A stretch of DNA of 42,638 nt from Bryobacterales bacterium (GCA_003136575.1 PLEX01000086.1:1-42638); one strand, 5' to 3'; positions 6,085-15,202 are shown, counted from the first letter of the stretch. The notes: generated by a model not told the origin, from the sequence alone. Translations and numbers: made by a program.

Positions 6085-8814
6085 ATGATCCAGCGACGCG
6101 CATTTCTGAAAACCGCCGGCGCAGCCGGTATCGCGGCCACACTGGGAACCACGGAGCCTGCGCTTGCCGCAGGCTTGTCGATAGCGATTGTGGTCGATCC
6201 CGCCGATCCGGTCGCCTCAGCGCCGTCGGCAAAATGGGCCGCCGCCGAGCTTCTCAGCCGTCTGCAAGCCCGCAAGATTGACAGCCGAATTGTGACATCG
6301 GTCAGCCAGATTGCATCGGGTGACATCTGCGTTATGGCGTCGGGGCCGGCGCTCACGGCTCCGGCCGCGATGCCTGCGGCGTCCAGACCACCCGCGGCCC
6401 CTGAATCGTTTTGTATTTCAAATGCCACAATCGGTGGCCACCGCTTGTTGATGGCGTCGGGTCGCGATGCGCGCGGATTGACTTACGCGCTGCTTGAACT
6501 GGCCGACCGGCTTGAATACGAAACGAATCCGGCTGCGGCGTTTCAGATCGCGCGCCCGATCACGGAACAACCGGCAAACCGGATTCGTAGCGTGTTGCGT
6601 GCCTTCGTCAGCGAAGTAGAAGACAAAGGATGGTACTACGACCGCGACGCGTGGCGAGACTACCTGACGATGCTCGCGACGCATCGATTCAACCGTTTCA
6701 ACCTGAGTTTCGGCATCGGTTACGATTTCGTGACGGAAATCCGCGATTCCTATTTTCACTTCACGTATCCGTTCATGCTGAACGTGCCGGGATACAACCT
6801 GCAGGTGACGATCGCGCGGCCGTTCGGCGAGAAGCCCGAACTCCTGACCGACGACGAACGCTCGCGAAATCTCAGCATGCTGCAATTCATCAGCGCGGCG
6901 GCCGTGGAGCGCGGCATCGATTTTCAATTAGGCCTCTGGACACACGCCTGGAACATCGATGCAGCTCCGGCACCCACGCACAAGATTACTGGTCTGACCC
7001 CCGACACTCATACGGCTTATTGCCGAGATGCGATACACGCCTTGCTCGTCGCTTGCCCGGCAATCAGCGGCGTCACATTGCGAACGCATGGAGAAAGCGG
7101 CGTTCCGGAGGAAAGCTATCCATTCTGGAAGGCGGTGTTCTCCGGGATTTCAGCGGCGGGCCGGAAAATCCAGATCGACCAGCACGCCAAGGGCATCGAC
7201 GCGCAGATGATCGCGTTGGCGCAGGAGACCGGCATGCCGACGGCGGTTTCGCCCAAGTACTGGGCGGAGCATATGGGGCTGCCGTATCATCAGGCGCAGA
7301 TTCGTCCGAACGAGATGCCAAAGCCCGGCGCGGCCGACTCGAAAGGAGCGCTCATGGCGCTGAGCAGCGGTTCGCGAAACTTCCTGCGCTACGGCTACGG
7401 CGATCTTATGCGCGAAGACCGAAAGCACGCCGTGCTGCATCGCATCTGGCCTGGTACGCAGCGCCTGCTGCTGTGGGGCGATCCGCTGATGGCGGCTGCT
7501 TACGGGCGCGCGTCGAGTTTCGCCGGCAGCGACGGCGTGGAGTGGATGGAGCCGCTCTCGTTCAAAGGCCGGAAAGGTTCGGGTCTCGCCGGCGGACGCA
7601 ATGGCTACGCGGGCATCACCTCTCCTACGGCGCGCGATTGGGAGAAGTACCTGTACACATATCGCGTTTGGGGGCGCGGAATCTACAACCCGGATTCCAG
7701 CCACGACGCGAGGCGCAGATATCTGCATAAGGCGCTGGGCGCGGCTGCCGATTCGGGCGAAGCGGCGCTCGCGCTTTCGAGCCGCATTCTGCCGACCATC
7801 ACTACGGCGCACATGCCCTCCGCGGCCAACGCCAACTACTGGCCGGAGATCTATACGAACCAGTCGATCGTGCTCGATAACGCGAAAGACCCGTACAGCG
7901 ATACTCCGTCGCCGAAGCGGTTCGGCACTACGAGCCCGCTGGACTCTCAACTGTTCTGCACCGTCGATCAGTGTGCGGACGAATTGATGAAAGGCGTTCG
8001 CGGCCCGAGCTATTCGCCGATTGAAGTCGCCGCATGGCTGGAAGAACTTGCGCGGGATTCGGAAACCAATCTGGCGGCGGCGGATGCGGCGGCGGGTGCG
8101 GGCAAGACGCCCGAGCACGTGAACTGGGCGGTGGATATTGCCATTCAGAACAACATCGGCAAATTCTTCGCCGCGAAGTTCCGGTCGGGAGTCTTGTACT
8201 CGATCTACACGAAATCCAGCGACCTGGCTGCGCACGCGGAAGCGCTGACGGCATACCGGGCGGCGCGCGACGCGTGGAGGAAAATCGTCGATATCGCAAG
8301 CGACGTCTATCGCCCCGATCTCACCTTCGGCTACGCTCCGCATCTTCGCGGGACGTGGCGCGACAGGTTGGCGGCCATCGATCGCGACATCGCGGCCATG
8401 GAAGCGGCGGCGGCAATAAACCTGCCCGTCACTCCCGCGTCGGTGCAGATTGCCGCCGCACTGGCCACGCCGCGACGCGAACCGGTGGCGCTCACGCATA
8501 CGCCGGTGAAGAAGTTCCGCGCCGGCGTGCCGGTTGCGATAGAGGCCGCGCTGCCGCCGGAGGTCAAAGGGAAAATCAATCTGGTTTATCGCCGCGTCAA
8601 TCAGGCGGAGAAGTGGGTGACGTTGCCGATGGAACCGAGCGGTGAAGACGTCGCGAGAGGCCTCCATGCAGCGATTCCGGCCGATTACATCGCATCGCCC
8701 TACCCTTTGCAGTATTACTTCGAAATATGGCCCGATTCCGGCGCCGCAACGCTTTATCCGGGGCTGCAAAGGGACTATTCCTCACAGCCGTACTTTCTGA
8801 TTCGCAAGGGATGA
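6085..8814 (+). CDS. Tat-exported glycoside-hydrolase-like protein (alpha-glucuronidase-like layout)
   Basis: A 909-residue protein with a clear Tat signal (MIQRRAFLKTAGAAGIAATLG, then an ALAAG cleavage region). The first 150 residues look like the N-terminal beta/alpha domain seen ahead of GH67/GH115-type TIM barrels (SAKWAAAELLSRLQAR, VMASGPAL, GRDARGLTYALLELADRL). A barrel-like region follows: NRIRSVLRAF, YDRDAWRDYLTMLATHRFN, then FQLGLWTHAWN, SGVTLRTHGESG and GRKIQIDQHAK. I cannot assign catalytic acids with certainty, so the enzyme name is inference. Residues after about 780 form a beta-sandwich-like tail (PVTPASVQIAAAL). The frame is open from 5860, but the ATG at 6085 starts the Tat signal and has a -10-like box seven bases upstream. 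It is followed 14 bases later by the SGNH lipase gene. A role in plant or microbial polysaccharide breakdown is likely. Confidence 0.6.
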   Translation: MIQRRAFLKTAGAAGIAATLGTTEPALAAGLSIAIVVDPADPVASAPSAKWAAAELLSRLQARKIDSRIVTSVSQIASGDICVMASGPALTAPAAMPAASRPPAAPESFCISNATIGGHRLLMASGRDARGLTYALLELADRLEYETNPAAAFQIARPITEQPANRIRSVLRAFVSEVEDKGWYYDRDAWRDYLTMLATHRFNRFNLSFGIGYDFVTEIRDSYFHFTYPFMLNVPGYNLQVTIARPFGEKPELLTDDERSRNLSMLQFISAAAVERGIDFQLGLWTHAWNIDAAPAPTHKITGLTPDTHTAYCRDAIHALLVACPAISGVTLRTHGESGVPEESYPFWKAVFSGISAAGRKIQIDQHAKGIDAQMIALAQETGMPTAVSPKYWAEHMGLPYHQAQIRPNEMPKPGAADSKGALMALSSGSRNFLRYGYGDLMREDRKHAVLHRIWPGTQRLLLWGDPLMAAAYGRASSFAGSDGVEWMEPLSFKGRKGSGLAGGRNGYAGITSPTARDWEKYLYTYRVWGRGIYNPDSSHDARRRYLHKALGAAADSGEAALALSSRILPTITTAHMPSAANANYWPEIYTNQSIVLDNAKDPYSDTPSPKRFGTTSPLDSQLFCTVDQCADELMKGVRGPSYSPIEVAAWLEELARDSETNLAAADAAAGAGKTPEHVNWAVDIAIQNNIGKFFAAKFRSGVLYSIYTKSSDLAAHAEALTAYRAARDAWRKIVDIASDVYRPDLTFGYAPHLRGTWRDRLAAIDRDIAAMEAAAAINLPVTPASVQIAAALATPRREPVALTHTPVKKFRAGVPVAIEAALPPEVKGKINLVYRRVNQAEKWVTLPMEPSGEDVARGLHAAIPADYIASPYPLQYYFEIWPDSGAATLYPGLQRDYSSQPYFLIRKG

Positions 8815-8816
8815 CT

Positions 8817-8822
8817 TAATAT
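8817..8822 (+). promoter_or_regulatory. candidate -10 box upstream of the SGNH gene
   Basis: TAATAT ends six bases before the ATG at 8829, with no Shine-Dalgarno in between. It would give a near-leaderless transcript separate from the gene ending at 8814. Confidence 0.35.
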
Positions 8823-8828
8823 AGCCTC

Positions 8829-9827
8829 ATGACGAAAAACTTCAGACTAGTAGCGATGGCGTCACTCGCGTTCGGCGTATTGTTGCCCAGCGCCAACGCC
8901 TCGATCAGCACGATCTATGCTTTTGGGGACAGCCTTTCGGATGTCGGCAATATTTTTGCCGGCACCAACGGCCTGATACCGGCGACGCCCCCGTATTACA
9001 ACGGCGAGTTCAGTAATGGTCCCGTTTGGGTGCAGGATCTTGCCAACCAACTCGGTTTAGGCCCACTGGGGCCGAGCTTGCTGGGCGGTACGGACTACGC
9101 ATACGGCAGCGGCGAAACAGGGCCCTTACCGTTCAATATTTCCGACCCCCGCACGGATATTCTGGGCGCGGTGGGGCAACTGGCCCAGTTCGAATCGACT
9201 CACGCCACGGCGGACCCGAACGCGCTTTACACGATATGGATCGGCTCCAACGATCTGGCCGATCTGGCTGCCACGGGTAACCCGGCGCTCTTTGCGGGCG
9301 GCATCGCCGCAATTGCGAACAATATCGACACCACGGTAACGGACCTTTCGGTTCTGGGCGCGAAGAATTTTCTGGTCCTTAATGTTCCGGACCTGGGAGT
9401 GACACCGCTGGCCGCCTTGGGTGGTCCCGGCGCGCAATTCGCGCTGTCGCAACTGGCGCTGGGCCTCGATCAGGCTATGGCCGCAACACTTCCGGGTGTT
9501 GCCGCAGCGGATGGGGTGCACCTTCAGTTGCTGAACACATATGCGCTTCTGGGCAACATTGTGGCCAGCCCCTCGTCATTTGGCTTCACGAACGTTACCG
9601 ATTCGTGTCTGAACACTTCAACGACGCCGCCTACCGTGTGCGCGGACCCCAACCAGTATCTGTTCTGGGACGACCAGCACCCGACTGCGGCAGGTCATTT
9701 ACTGGTAGCGAACGAAGCCCGCGCATTGGTAACTCCGGAACCCGCGTATGTTTCGCTGGTCGGTGCGGGGCTACTGGGCCTGGGGTTCGCGCGGCGCAAG
9801 TTTCGTGGACCCGGCAACGCTGTGTAG
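8829..9827 (+). CDS. SGNH/GDSL-type lipase or esterase with PEP-CTERM anchor
   Basis: A 332-residue exported hydrolase. It has a Sec signal (MTKNFRLVAMASLAFGVLLPSA cut into two halves by NASIS). The SGNH blocks are: block I FGDSLSDVGN (Ser about 35), block III WIGSNDL (about 137-143), and block V DDQHPTAAGH (about 281-290, catalytic Asp/His). The C-terminus TPEPAYVSLVGAG, then a hydrophobic stretch and RRKFRG, is a PEP-CTERM sorting signal. The protein should be processed by an exosortase/archaeosortase-like enzyme and retained at the cell surface. No exosortase gene is in this window. The family cleaves carboxylic esters, often lipids or acetylated sugars; neighbouring genes suggest surface polymer degradation. 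Confidence 0.85.
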   Translation: MTKNFRLVAMASLAFGVLLPSANASISTIYAFGDSLSDVGNIFAGTNGLIPATPPYYNGEFSNGPVWVQDLANQLGLGPLGPSLLGGTDYAYGSGETGPLPFNISDPRTDILGAVGQLAQFESTHATADPNALYTIWIGSNDLADLAATGNPALFAGGIAAIANNIDTTVTDLSVLGAKNFLVLNVPDLGVTPLAALGGPGAQFALSQLALGLDQAMAATLPGVAAADGVHLQLLNTYALLGNIVASPSSFGFTNVTDSCLNTSTTPPTVCADPNQYLFWDDQHPTAAGHLLVANEARALVTPEPAYVSLVGAGLLGLGFARRKFRGPGNAV

Positions 9828-9845
9828 CGCCCGGAACCCGGCGGT

Positions 9846-10273
9846 ATGGATCTGCGCGCGCATTTCCAAACGCCCGTTATAACCGGATCGCGAACGAGCG
9901 GCTCTACGCGAAGTGCGCGGGGTTGACCGAAGCCGAATACAGGAAGCCGCGCCGGGGTTCGTTCGGGAGCATCCACGGCGTGCTCAATCACATCATTCTG
10001 GGCGACCGGATCTGGATGGCCCGATTCGAGGGCGTACCTGATCGCGGCGTGCTTTCGACACCGCCGCTGAAGACAATATTGTTTGACGAATTCACCGAAC
10101 TGCGGTCGGCGAGGGTTAGGGAGGACGAGCGCATTGAAGGATTCTTCGCTGGGTTTAGTACCGGTTACCCTGGCCGCTCATTTTCGTACATCAACAACCA
10201 GGGAAAAGAGTACGTAGAGAGTGCGCCGGTCGCACCGCCATCGCTCGATCTGCACCGAATCATTAACCCGTGA
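9846..10273 (+). pseudogene. DinB family protein, frameshifted and truncated
   Basis: The start MDLRAHFQ (from ATG 9846) is a typical DinB N-terminus. The continuation ARYNRIANERLYAKCAGL, then GSFGSIHGVLNHIILGDRIWMARFEG, lies in another frame, so one base appears lost around 9868-9874. The frame ends at 10273 with an unrelated-looking tail (PPSLDLHRIINP), missing the C-terminal HFFNHQTHHRGQ helix that carries two of the metal-binding histidines. DinB four-helix proteins are metal-dependent enzymes, often thiol-dependent transferases (bacillithiol in some species). With both a frameshift and a lost C-terminus this copy should not be functional. Confidence 0.75.
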
Positions 10274-10351
10274 ACCGGTGGTTCCGTCTCCGGATGTGTA
10301 GTCGGATAAGACCTTCGCTTTGGCGGTATGCTGAAAAAGGAGCTGCAGGCA

Positions 10352-10618
10352 ATGAATCTTACCATCGATATCCCCGAGCAGAAGGCTGCTGCGCTGGAAG
10401 CGCAGGCGCGCGCGGCTCACATGCAGACCGAGGATTATTTAGTCCGGGTAGTGGAGCGGGCGCTCGATACTCGCCGCCGCTTCGATGCTGAATCTTTGGG
10501 AAGGCACCTGGATTATATGGCCTCGAAGGTCGCTCCGGAGACCACGCCCGAGGAGATGGAAGCCGCCTTGGCGGAAGCGCTCGAACACGCACGTCCAAGG
10601 CGTAACTGGCCTTCGTGA
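10352..10618 (+). CDS. VapB-like antitoxin
   Basis: An 88-residue protein with an antitoxin layout. It has an N-terminal strand MNLTIDIPEQKAAALEAQAR and YLVRVVERALD, a ribbon-helix-helix-like DNA-binding region, followed by an acidic helical tail (TPEEMEAALAEALEHA) that would wrap the toxin. The frame opens at 10328, but AAGGAG is nine bases before the ATG at 10352, which decides the start. It overlaps the following PIN gene (GTGA at 10615-10618). Its partner is frameshifted, so it may now act alone as a regulator or be relaxed. Confidence 0.7.
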   Translation: MNLTIDIPEQKAAALEAQARAAHMQTEDYLVRVVERALDTRRRFDAESLGRHLDYMASKVAPETTPEEMEAALAEALEHARPRRNWPS

Positions 10619-11071
10619 GGATCGTTCTCGACACGAACATACTCGTTCGAGCCAATCCGTCCGTGGCACCCGAAGGCCTCGCGCGTACCCTGCTTCTGAC
10701 GGCCGTATCCGACCCGCACGCCCTGATAGTCTCCCCGCCAATTCTGATTGAGGTGCGGCGGGTGCTCGGTTACCCCCCACGTACAGGCACGGTGGCCGCT
10801 TGGGAGCGAGGCCATTGAGAAGTACGTCGTCTATCTCGCCCTCTCCGGCGAAATCGTGGAATCGGTGCCGCCGTCAACATCGATCGTAATCAGCGATCCC
10901 GACGACGAGCCGATTTTACAGACGGCACTTGTGGGTCGCGCCGACGTTCTCTGCACGCGGGACGCGGCGTTTCGCCACCCGGCAGTGAAAGAGTATTGCC
11001 GTTTACAAGGCATACGAATCATGACTGATGTCGACCTGATGCGCGAACTACGTAGCCAAGGGGAACAGTAA
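10615..11071 (+). pseudogene. VapC-like PIN-domain toxin, frameshifted in a C6 tract
   Basis: The N-terminal half from GTG 10615 reads MRIVLDTNILVRANPS and IEVRRVLGYP, a PIN domain with its first aspartate and the EV motif. After six cytosines at 10773-10778 the frame runs off to a stop at 10818. The rest of the domain continues in the next frame: RWPLGSEAIEKYVVYLALSG, SDPDDEPILQTALVG, ADVLCTRDAAF. It ends at 11071. Removing one cytosine restores a full PIN protein of about 150 residues. All acidic catalytic residues are otherwise present, so this is a recent inactivation, a slippage-controlled gene or a sequencing error. PIN toxins cleave tRNA or rRNA. Confidence 0.8.
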
Positions 11072-11262
11072 GCAACGAGAGAGGGAACCGACGGAAGACG
11101 GGGCCTGAGCCGGGGACTCCAAACCGGAATCCCCCGCCCTGCACCGAGACGCGCCCGCACTTCCCGGGACATTTGCCTGGCGAGGCGCAGGCGGCGAACT
11201 TTGAGCGCGCAGGGATCGCCCCTTTCCGCACGAAACTACAAACCGTCGCTCAATAGGCTAGG

Positions 11263-11826
11263 CTAGGCGAGTCCGCTGCGCGCGAATCCCAGATACGCGG
11301 CGTATCCCAGCAGCGCTCCCATGCCGGAACCCACCAGTACGTCGCTAAGAAAATGCATTCCCACCACCACCCGCGAAACGGCCACATTAGCGGCCAGCAC
11401 GAGTAACAGCGGCCTTGCTTCCGGGTAGAAGGACCCCAGAGCCACAGCCACGGCGAAAGACGTCGTTGAATGTCCCGAAGGAAACGAAAACCGGTCCCGG
11501 GTCACAATGCACGCCCAGCAATGCGGTTCGATGTCGCGCGGCCGGGTTCTGCCCACCACTCGCTTGATTTTGTGAAAAATCCCGATACCCGCCGCAACGG
11601 CGCAAAAGCCCGCCTCAATCGCGCGAAAACGCTGCGGATCGCTCGACATCAGCAACGCGATGCCGATCGCGCCCCACAGCCAGCCATCGCCCGCTTTCGT
11701 CGCGAGAAGCATCCACCAGCGAAACCAGCGCGGCGCGCGCCAGCGATTGACTCGGCGCATCAGCCCGTAATCCGGAATCGACAGAGTGTCCCTCGCGTGT
11801 TCGAATCTGGCCCTTGAAATCGTCAT
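11263..11826 (-). CDS. PAP2 family membrane phosphatase
   Basis: A 187-residue integral membrane phosphatase with the three PAP2 signature blocks: KIKRVVGRTRP (86-96), FPSGHS (115-120, catalytic histidine) and SRVVVGMHFLSDVL (151-164). Four to five hydrophobic segments surround them. Members dephosphorylate lipid phosphates such as undecaprenyl pyrophosphate or phosphatidic acid. Its start overlaps the stop of the upstream PHP gene by four bases (ATGA), so the two are cotranscribed and translationally coupled. The 190 bases downstream to 11072 contain no gene I can see. Confidence 0.85.
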   Translation of the reverse strand: MTISRARFEHARDTLSIPDYGLMRRVNRWRAPRWFRWWMLLATKAGDGWLWGAIGIALLMSSDPQRFRAIEAGFCAVAAGIGIFHKIKRVVGRTRPRDIEPHCWACIVTRDRFSFPSGHSTTSFAVAVALGSFYPEARPLLLVLAANVAVSRVVVGMHFLSDVLVGSGMGALLGYAAYLGFARSGLA

Positions 11827-12689
11827 AGCTCAGCCACCCTCAGCAAGAGAGCTCTGTCCTCCGGCTCCACGGTGCGCATCTTCTGGCCCCAATACCATGC
11901 AAACGTTCGCTCGCGGAAATAGTTCACCAAAGAAAACGCAGGTATGAATGCGAACAGCGGACTCAGAAGCGCCGCGCTCCTGTTGGAACGCACCAGCGAC
12001 CACCCGATGCTCGCAATCGCTTCGGTAAGCTTCCAGCAATTTCCCGACTCGCCATGCGCTACGCCCTGGCCGCGCCGTAACGCCGTCACAAATTCGGACG
12101 CGTTGCTTACTCCCGATATTTCGGTAAACGTGCGGCCCGCACCGTGCAGGGAGTGGGAGTCGCTCCCCGCGGTGACGGGCATGCCGTGTTTCGCCGCAAA
12201 GCGGGCGGCGAGCCTGTTGGCGCACGCCAGCATGTGTCCGTTCGTGATTTCCATGCCGTGAAAGTCGCGGGCAAAAACCTCGAAATCCTCCCCCGCGCGA
12301 CGCCCGGTGAGGCTGGAATAGGCATGATTCACGGTTACAAACAGCCGGTTTTCGATCGCGTAGGCCAGCAGGCTCTCCGTGTCGGTGCGGCGTCGCTGCA
12401 ATTCGACGTGATCTCGTTCGCTGATGCCGTAAACGCCGGCGTGCATCTCCGTGCCGCTCGGCAGAGTGACGGTCACTTCTTCGCTGAGGAAGAAATCGGG
12501 GTGTTTCCGCAATTCTTCGGCAGCATCGATCGAATCGTGATCGGTAACGGTAACAAGGTCCATGCCGCGGCGCTTCAGGGTTTCGTACAGCTCTCCCGGC
12601 TTGTTGTAAGACTCAAGGCAGACGCGCGAGAGTCCCGGAACGGTGCAAAATCCGGAGTGGATCGTATGAACGTGGAGGTCACACCTCAT
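11823..12689 (-). CDS. PHP-domain metal-dependent phosphoesterase
   Basis: A 288-residue PHP protein. Metal-binding motifs are HVHT at 6-9, TDHD at 49-52 and GSDSHSLHGAGR at about 177-188. It resembles YciV/TrpH-type phosphoesterases and the stand-alone PHP proteins, which hydrolyse phosphate esters or 5'-phosphorylated oligonucleotides. The C-terminal 50 residues (FIPAFSLVNYFRERTFAWYWG) include a hydrophobic stretch that may rest on the membrane, where the coupled PAP2 phosphatase acts. Both genes are divergent from the S46-like gene across a 245-base gap that is AT-richer than its surroundings and probably holds both promoters. Confidence 0.8.
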   Translation of the reverse strand: MRCDLHVHTIHSGFCTVPGLSRVCLESYNKPGELYETLKRRGMDLVTVTDHDSIDAAEELRKHPDFFLSEEVTVTLPSGTEMHAGVYGISERDHVELQRRRTDTESLLAYAIENRLFVTVNHAYSSLTGRRAGEDFEVFARDFHGMEITNGHMLACANRLAARFAAKHGMPVTAGSDSHSLHGAGRTFTEISGVSNASEFVTALRRGQGVAHGESGNCWKLTEAIASIGWSLVRSNRSAALLSPLFAFIPAFSLVNYFRERTFAWYWGQKMRTVEPEDRALLLRVAEL

Positions 12690-12930
12690 GCTTCAGTTGT
12701 AGTCCTCTCAAGTTACATTGCGGTGAGCTTTGTGCGACGCCTCGATGAAAATATCGTGTTTTGAATAAGATGCAACCAAATATAAGCAGGAATACCTCTT
12801 TTCTGAGACGGCACACGGCTCTGCTACCAGCACTTCCATGGCCCATTGGGGGAATCCGCAACATTGGCAAATACTGACACAGGGTCTGGAACTACCCCTT
12901 CGGCGGAATCAATCCAAGTGGCATCTCTAA

Positions 12931-12936
12931 TACAAT
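12931..12936 (+). promoter_or_regulatory. candidate -10 box of the S46-like gene
   Basis: TACAAT covers the first possible ATG (12935) and ends seven bases before the second (12944). If it is the -10, translation starts at 12944 on a leaderless mRNA (MKKLSASLL). No Shine-Dalgarno is present for either start. Confidence 0.4.
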
Positions 12937-15202
12937 GAATACGATGAAAAAGCTCAGCGCCAGTCTCCTCGTGACCGGTTTCGCCGCTCTGGTCCTTTGT
13001 TTAGTCTTTTCGCCGGCCAGGGCCGACGACGGAATCTGGCTCTGGAATCAGTTGCCTAAGCCCGCCGCCGCGGTTGGCGCCTCGGGCGCGGCCGGAGGCA
13101 CCGGCGCGGAACCCACCCGCGCGCGGCGTCCGCTGGAAGTCATCGACACGTTCAAAGACAATCTGCGCCTTGCTACCGTCCGGATAAACAACGGCGTCGG
13201 ATCGGGGTCGTTCGTCTCCGCCAACGGCCTGGTGGTCACAAACCAGCACCTGGTTTCCGGGTGCATCACGAAGCTCAGCACCAAAGATCACGACTACCTG
13301 AACGATGGCTTCTACGCCGCCTCGCAATCGGGCGAGCTTGCCTGCCCCGGCCTTCAGGCCGACGTGCTGCTCAGCATGGAAGACGTGACCACGCAGGTAA
13401 AAGGCGCGGCTGCGGCGAAAAGCGACGACACCGCCAAAGGTTTGGCCAAAGATCTGGCCGCTTCGCCCCAGGTTCTGCGCGAGCGCAACGCCAATATCGC
13501 GAAAATCGAGAGCGATTGCGTGGCCAAGACCCACAACGTCTGCACAGTGCTGCGCCTGTTCTCCGGCAGCCGCTACGATCTTTATCAATACAAGCGCTAC
13601 TCCGATCTCCGTCTGGTTTTCGCCCCGGAGCGAATGCTGGCTTTCTTCGGCCGCGAGCGCGACAGCATCTCCTATCTGCGCTACGGCCTCGACGTGGCGT
13701 TCCTTCGAGCGTATGAGAATGGCCGCCCTGCCGCAACGCCCCATTTTCTGAAATGGAATCCTGAACCGATCAAAGACGCCGATTTCGTGATCACTTCGGA
13801 CAACCCGGGCCCGACCTCCCGCGTCATCACCGCGGGCGAACTGACTTTCCTCCGCGACACGTCCCTGCCGCGAAAGATCGCGCGCCTGCAACCCCGCGTG
13901 ACGGAACTCAGCGCCATGGTCGCCAAAGGCGGCCCGGATCAGGCCGCCGCGCTGGCAACTCTCACGACCTTTCTGGCCGAATATAAGACGGTCGCGGGCA
14001 AACTCATCGGGTTGCGCGACGATCGGCTGGTGACCCGCAAGACCGCATTCGATCTGAAAATCCGCCGTGCCGTCGAGGGCAATCCGAAACTCGGTATGGA
14101 TGCGGCGAAGGTTTGGGACCAGGTTGACGCCGCTTACAAGACCTGGGGGCGGCAGGATACGAACTACCAGATTCTGGAAGAGGAAGCCGCACCGGGATCG
14201 GAATTATTCAAGATCGCGCGCGAACTGGTGCGCGGCCTGCCCGTCGATCAGGATGCCGTCATCAACGAAGCGGTCGAAACCGCAATGCTCACGCATTATC
14301 TGGACGAGCTGAAAAACGTGAATCTGGCGCAGGGAGTCGGCGGTCGCGGCGGCGGAGGTGGTCGGGGAGGCGCGGGTGGCGGACGCGGAGGCCGGGGTGG
14401 CGGCGATTTCGGCGGCATGGGTCCCGGACCCGGCGGACCTGGCCCCGGTGGCCCGGGTGGTCGCGGCGGTGGTCCCGACATCAAACAGCTCAACCTGAAA
14501 GCTTTGCTGACCGCCAAGACGACGGCGGAATCGGCGGCCGCTATGGTGAAGGCGTCGAAACTGGGCGACCCCGCCGTGCGTGCCAGCCTGAATACGAAAG
14601 AAGCGTTGGCAAAGTCCGACGACCCCTTCATCAAGCTGGCGCTGACGGTTGAACCTGCCGCCGACAAGATTAAGAAGGAATACGACGACACCATCGGGTC
14701 GCTCGAAGCCTCGGCTGCTGAAAAGATCGCCGCGTACCGCTTCCGGCTGTTTGGCACGGCCGACTACCCGGATGGAACGTCCACGCCACGCCTCGCGTTT
14801 GGCGTTGTGAAGGGGTACACCGACAGAGCAGGCATGGGCATGCCGTTCGCTGCCACGTTCAGCGGACTTTACTACCGCAAAAACAACGAAGGGCCTTACC
14901 AGGTAACGAAACAGTGGGCGGATGCCAAGGACAAGCTCGATCCGGTGGCCGCGCTCAACTTCGTTTCTACCGCGGATGTCGGCGGAGGAGACTACGGCGG
15001 ACCCGTGGTGAATCAGGTGGGCGAGCTGATCGGCGTCACGTTCGACGGCAATCTCGAAAGCCTGCCGGAGGTCTTCCTCTACACGGACGAACAGGCGCGC
15101 GCGGTGCATGTGGCGGCACAAGGCATCACCGAAGCGCTGGGGGTTGTCTACAAGGCGACGCCGCTGCTGCAGGAATTGGGAGTTAAGGCTCCGGCGATTT
15201 AA
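12935..15202 (+). CDS. S46 peptidase-family protein with altered catalytic site and Gly-rich insert
   Basis: A 755-residue exported protein (signal MNTMKKLSASLLVTGFAAL, cleavage near PARA-DDG) related to the S46 dipeptidyl-peptidase 7/11 family. Family features are GSGSFVSANGLVVTNQH with His105 in the histidine position, DLRLVFAPE, LRYGLDVAFLRAYENG (Asp retained), and GELIGVTFDGNLESLPE near the C-terminus. The nucleophile motif GGNSGSPV reads GGGDYGGPV: the serine position is Tyr687 (TAC at 14993-14995). The usual FGGDxDNxxxPR reads FGRERDSISYLR. TNHHC reads TNQHL. Residues about 468-515 are a glycine-rich insert (GGRGGGGGRGG type). The protein probably cannot act as a serine peptidase and may bind peptides instead. 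If the -10 box is right, the start is 12944. Confidence 0.8.
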   Translation: MNTMKKLSASLLVTGFAALVLCLVFSPARADDGIWLWNQLPKPAAAVGASGAAGGTGAEPTRARRPLEVIDTFKDNLRLATVRINNGVGSGSFVSANGLVVTNQHLVSGCITKLSTKDHDYLNDGFYAASQSGELACPGLQADVLLSMEDVTTQVKGAAAAKSDDTAKGLAKDLAASPQVLRERNANIAKIESDCVAKTHNVCTVLRLFSGSRYDLYQYKRYSDLRLVFAPERMLAFFGRERDSISYLRYGLDVAFLRAYENGRPAATPHFLKWNPEPIKDADFVITSDNPGPTSRVITAGELTFLRDTSLPRKIARLQPRVTELSAMVAKGGPDQAAALATLTTFLAEYKTVAGKLIGLRDDRLVTRKTAFDLKIRRAVEGNPKLGMDAAKVWDQVDAAYKTWGRQDTNYQILEEEAAPGSELFKIARELVRGLPVDQDAVINEAVETAMLTHYLDELKNVNLAQGVGGRGGGGGRGGAGGGRGGRGGGDFGGMGPGPGGPGPGGPGGRGGGPDIKQLNLKALLTAKTTAESAAAMVKASKLGDPAVRASLNTKEALAKSDDPFIKLALTVEPAADKIKKEYDDTIGSLEASAAEKIAAYRFRLFGTADYPDGTSTPRLAFGVVKGYTDRAGMGMPFAATFSGLYYRKNNEGPYQVTKQWADAKDKLDPVAALNFVSTADVGGGDYGGPVVNQVGELIGVTFDGNLESLPEVFLYTDEQARAVHVAAQGITEALGVVYKATPLLQELGVKAPAI

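Noticed and set aside
7150..8769. Long open frame of 539 codons on the minus strand
   Set aside because: It lies entirely antisense to the glycosidase-like gene, is rich in arginine, and has no recognisable domain; typical shadow frame in GC-rich DNA.
14204..15121. Open frame of 305 codons on the minus strand, and 13001-13891 likewise
   Set aside because: Both are antisense to the S46-like gene and have shadow-like composition.
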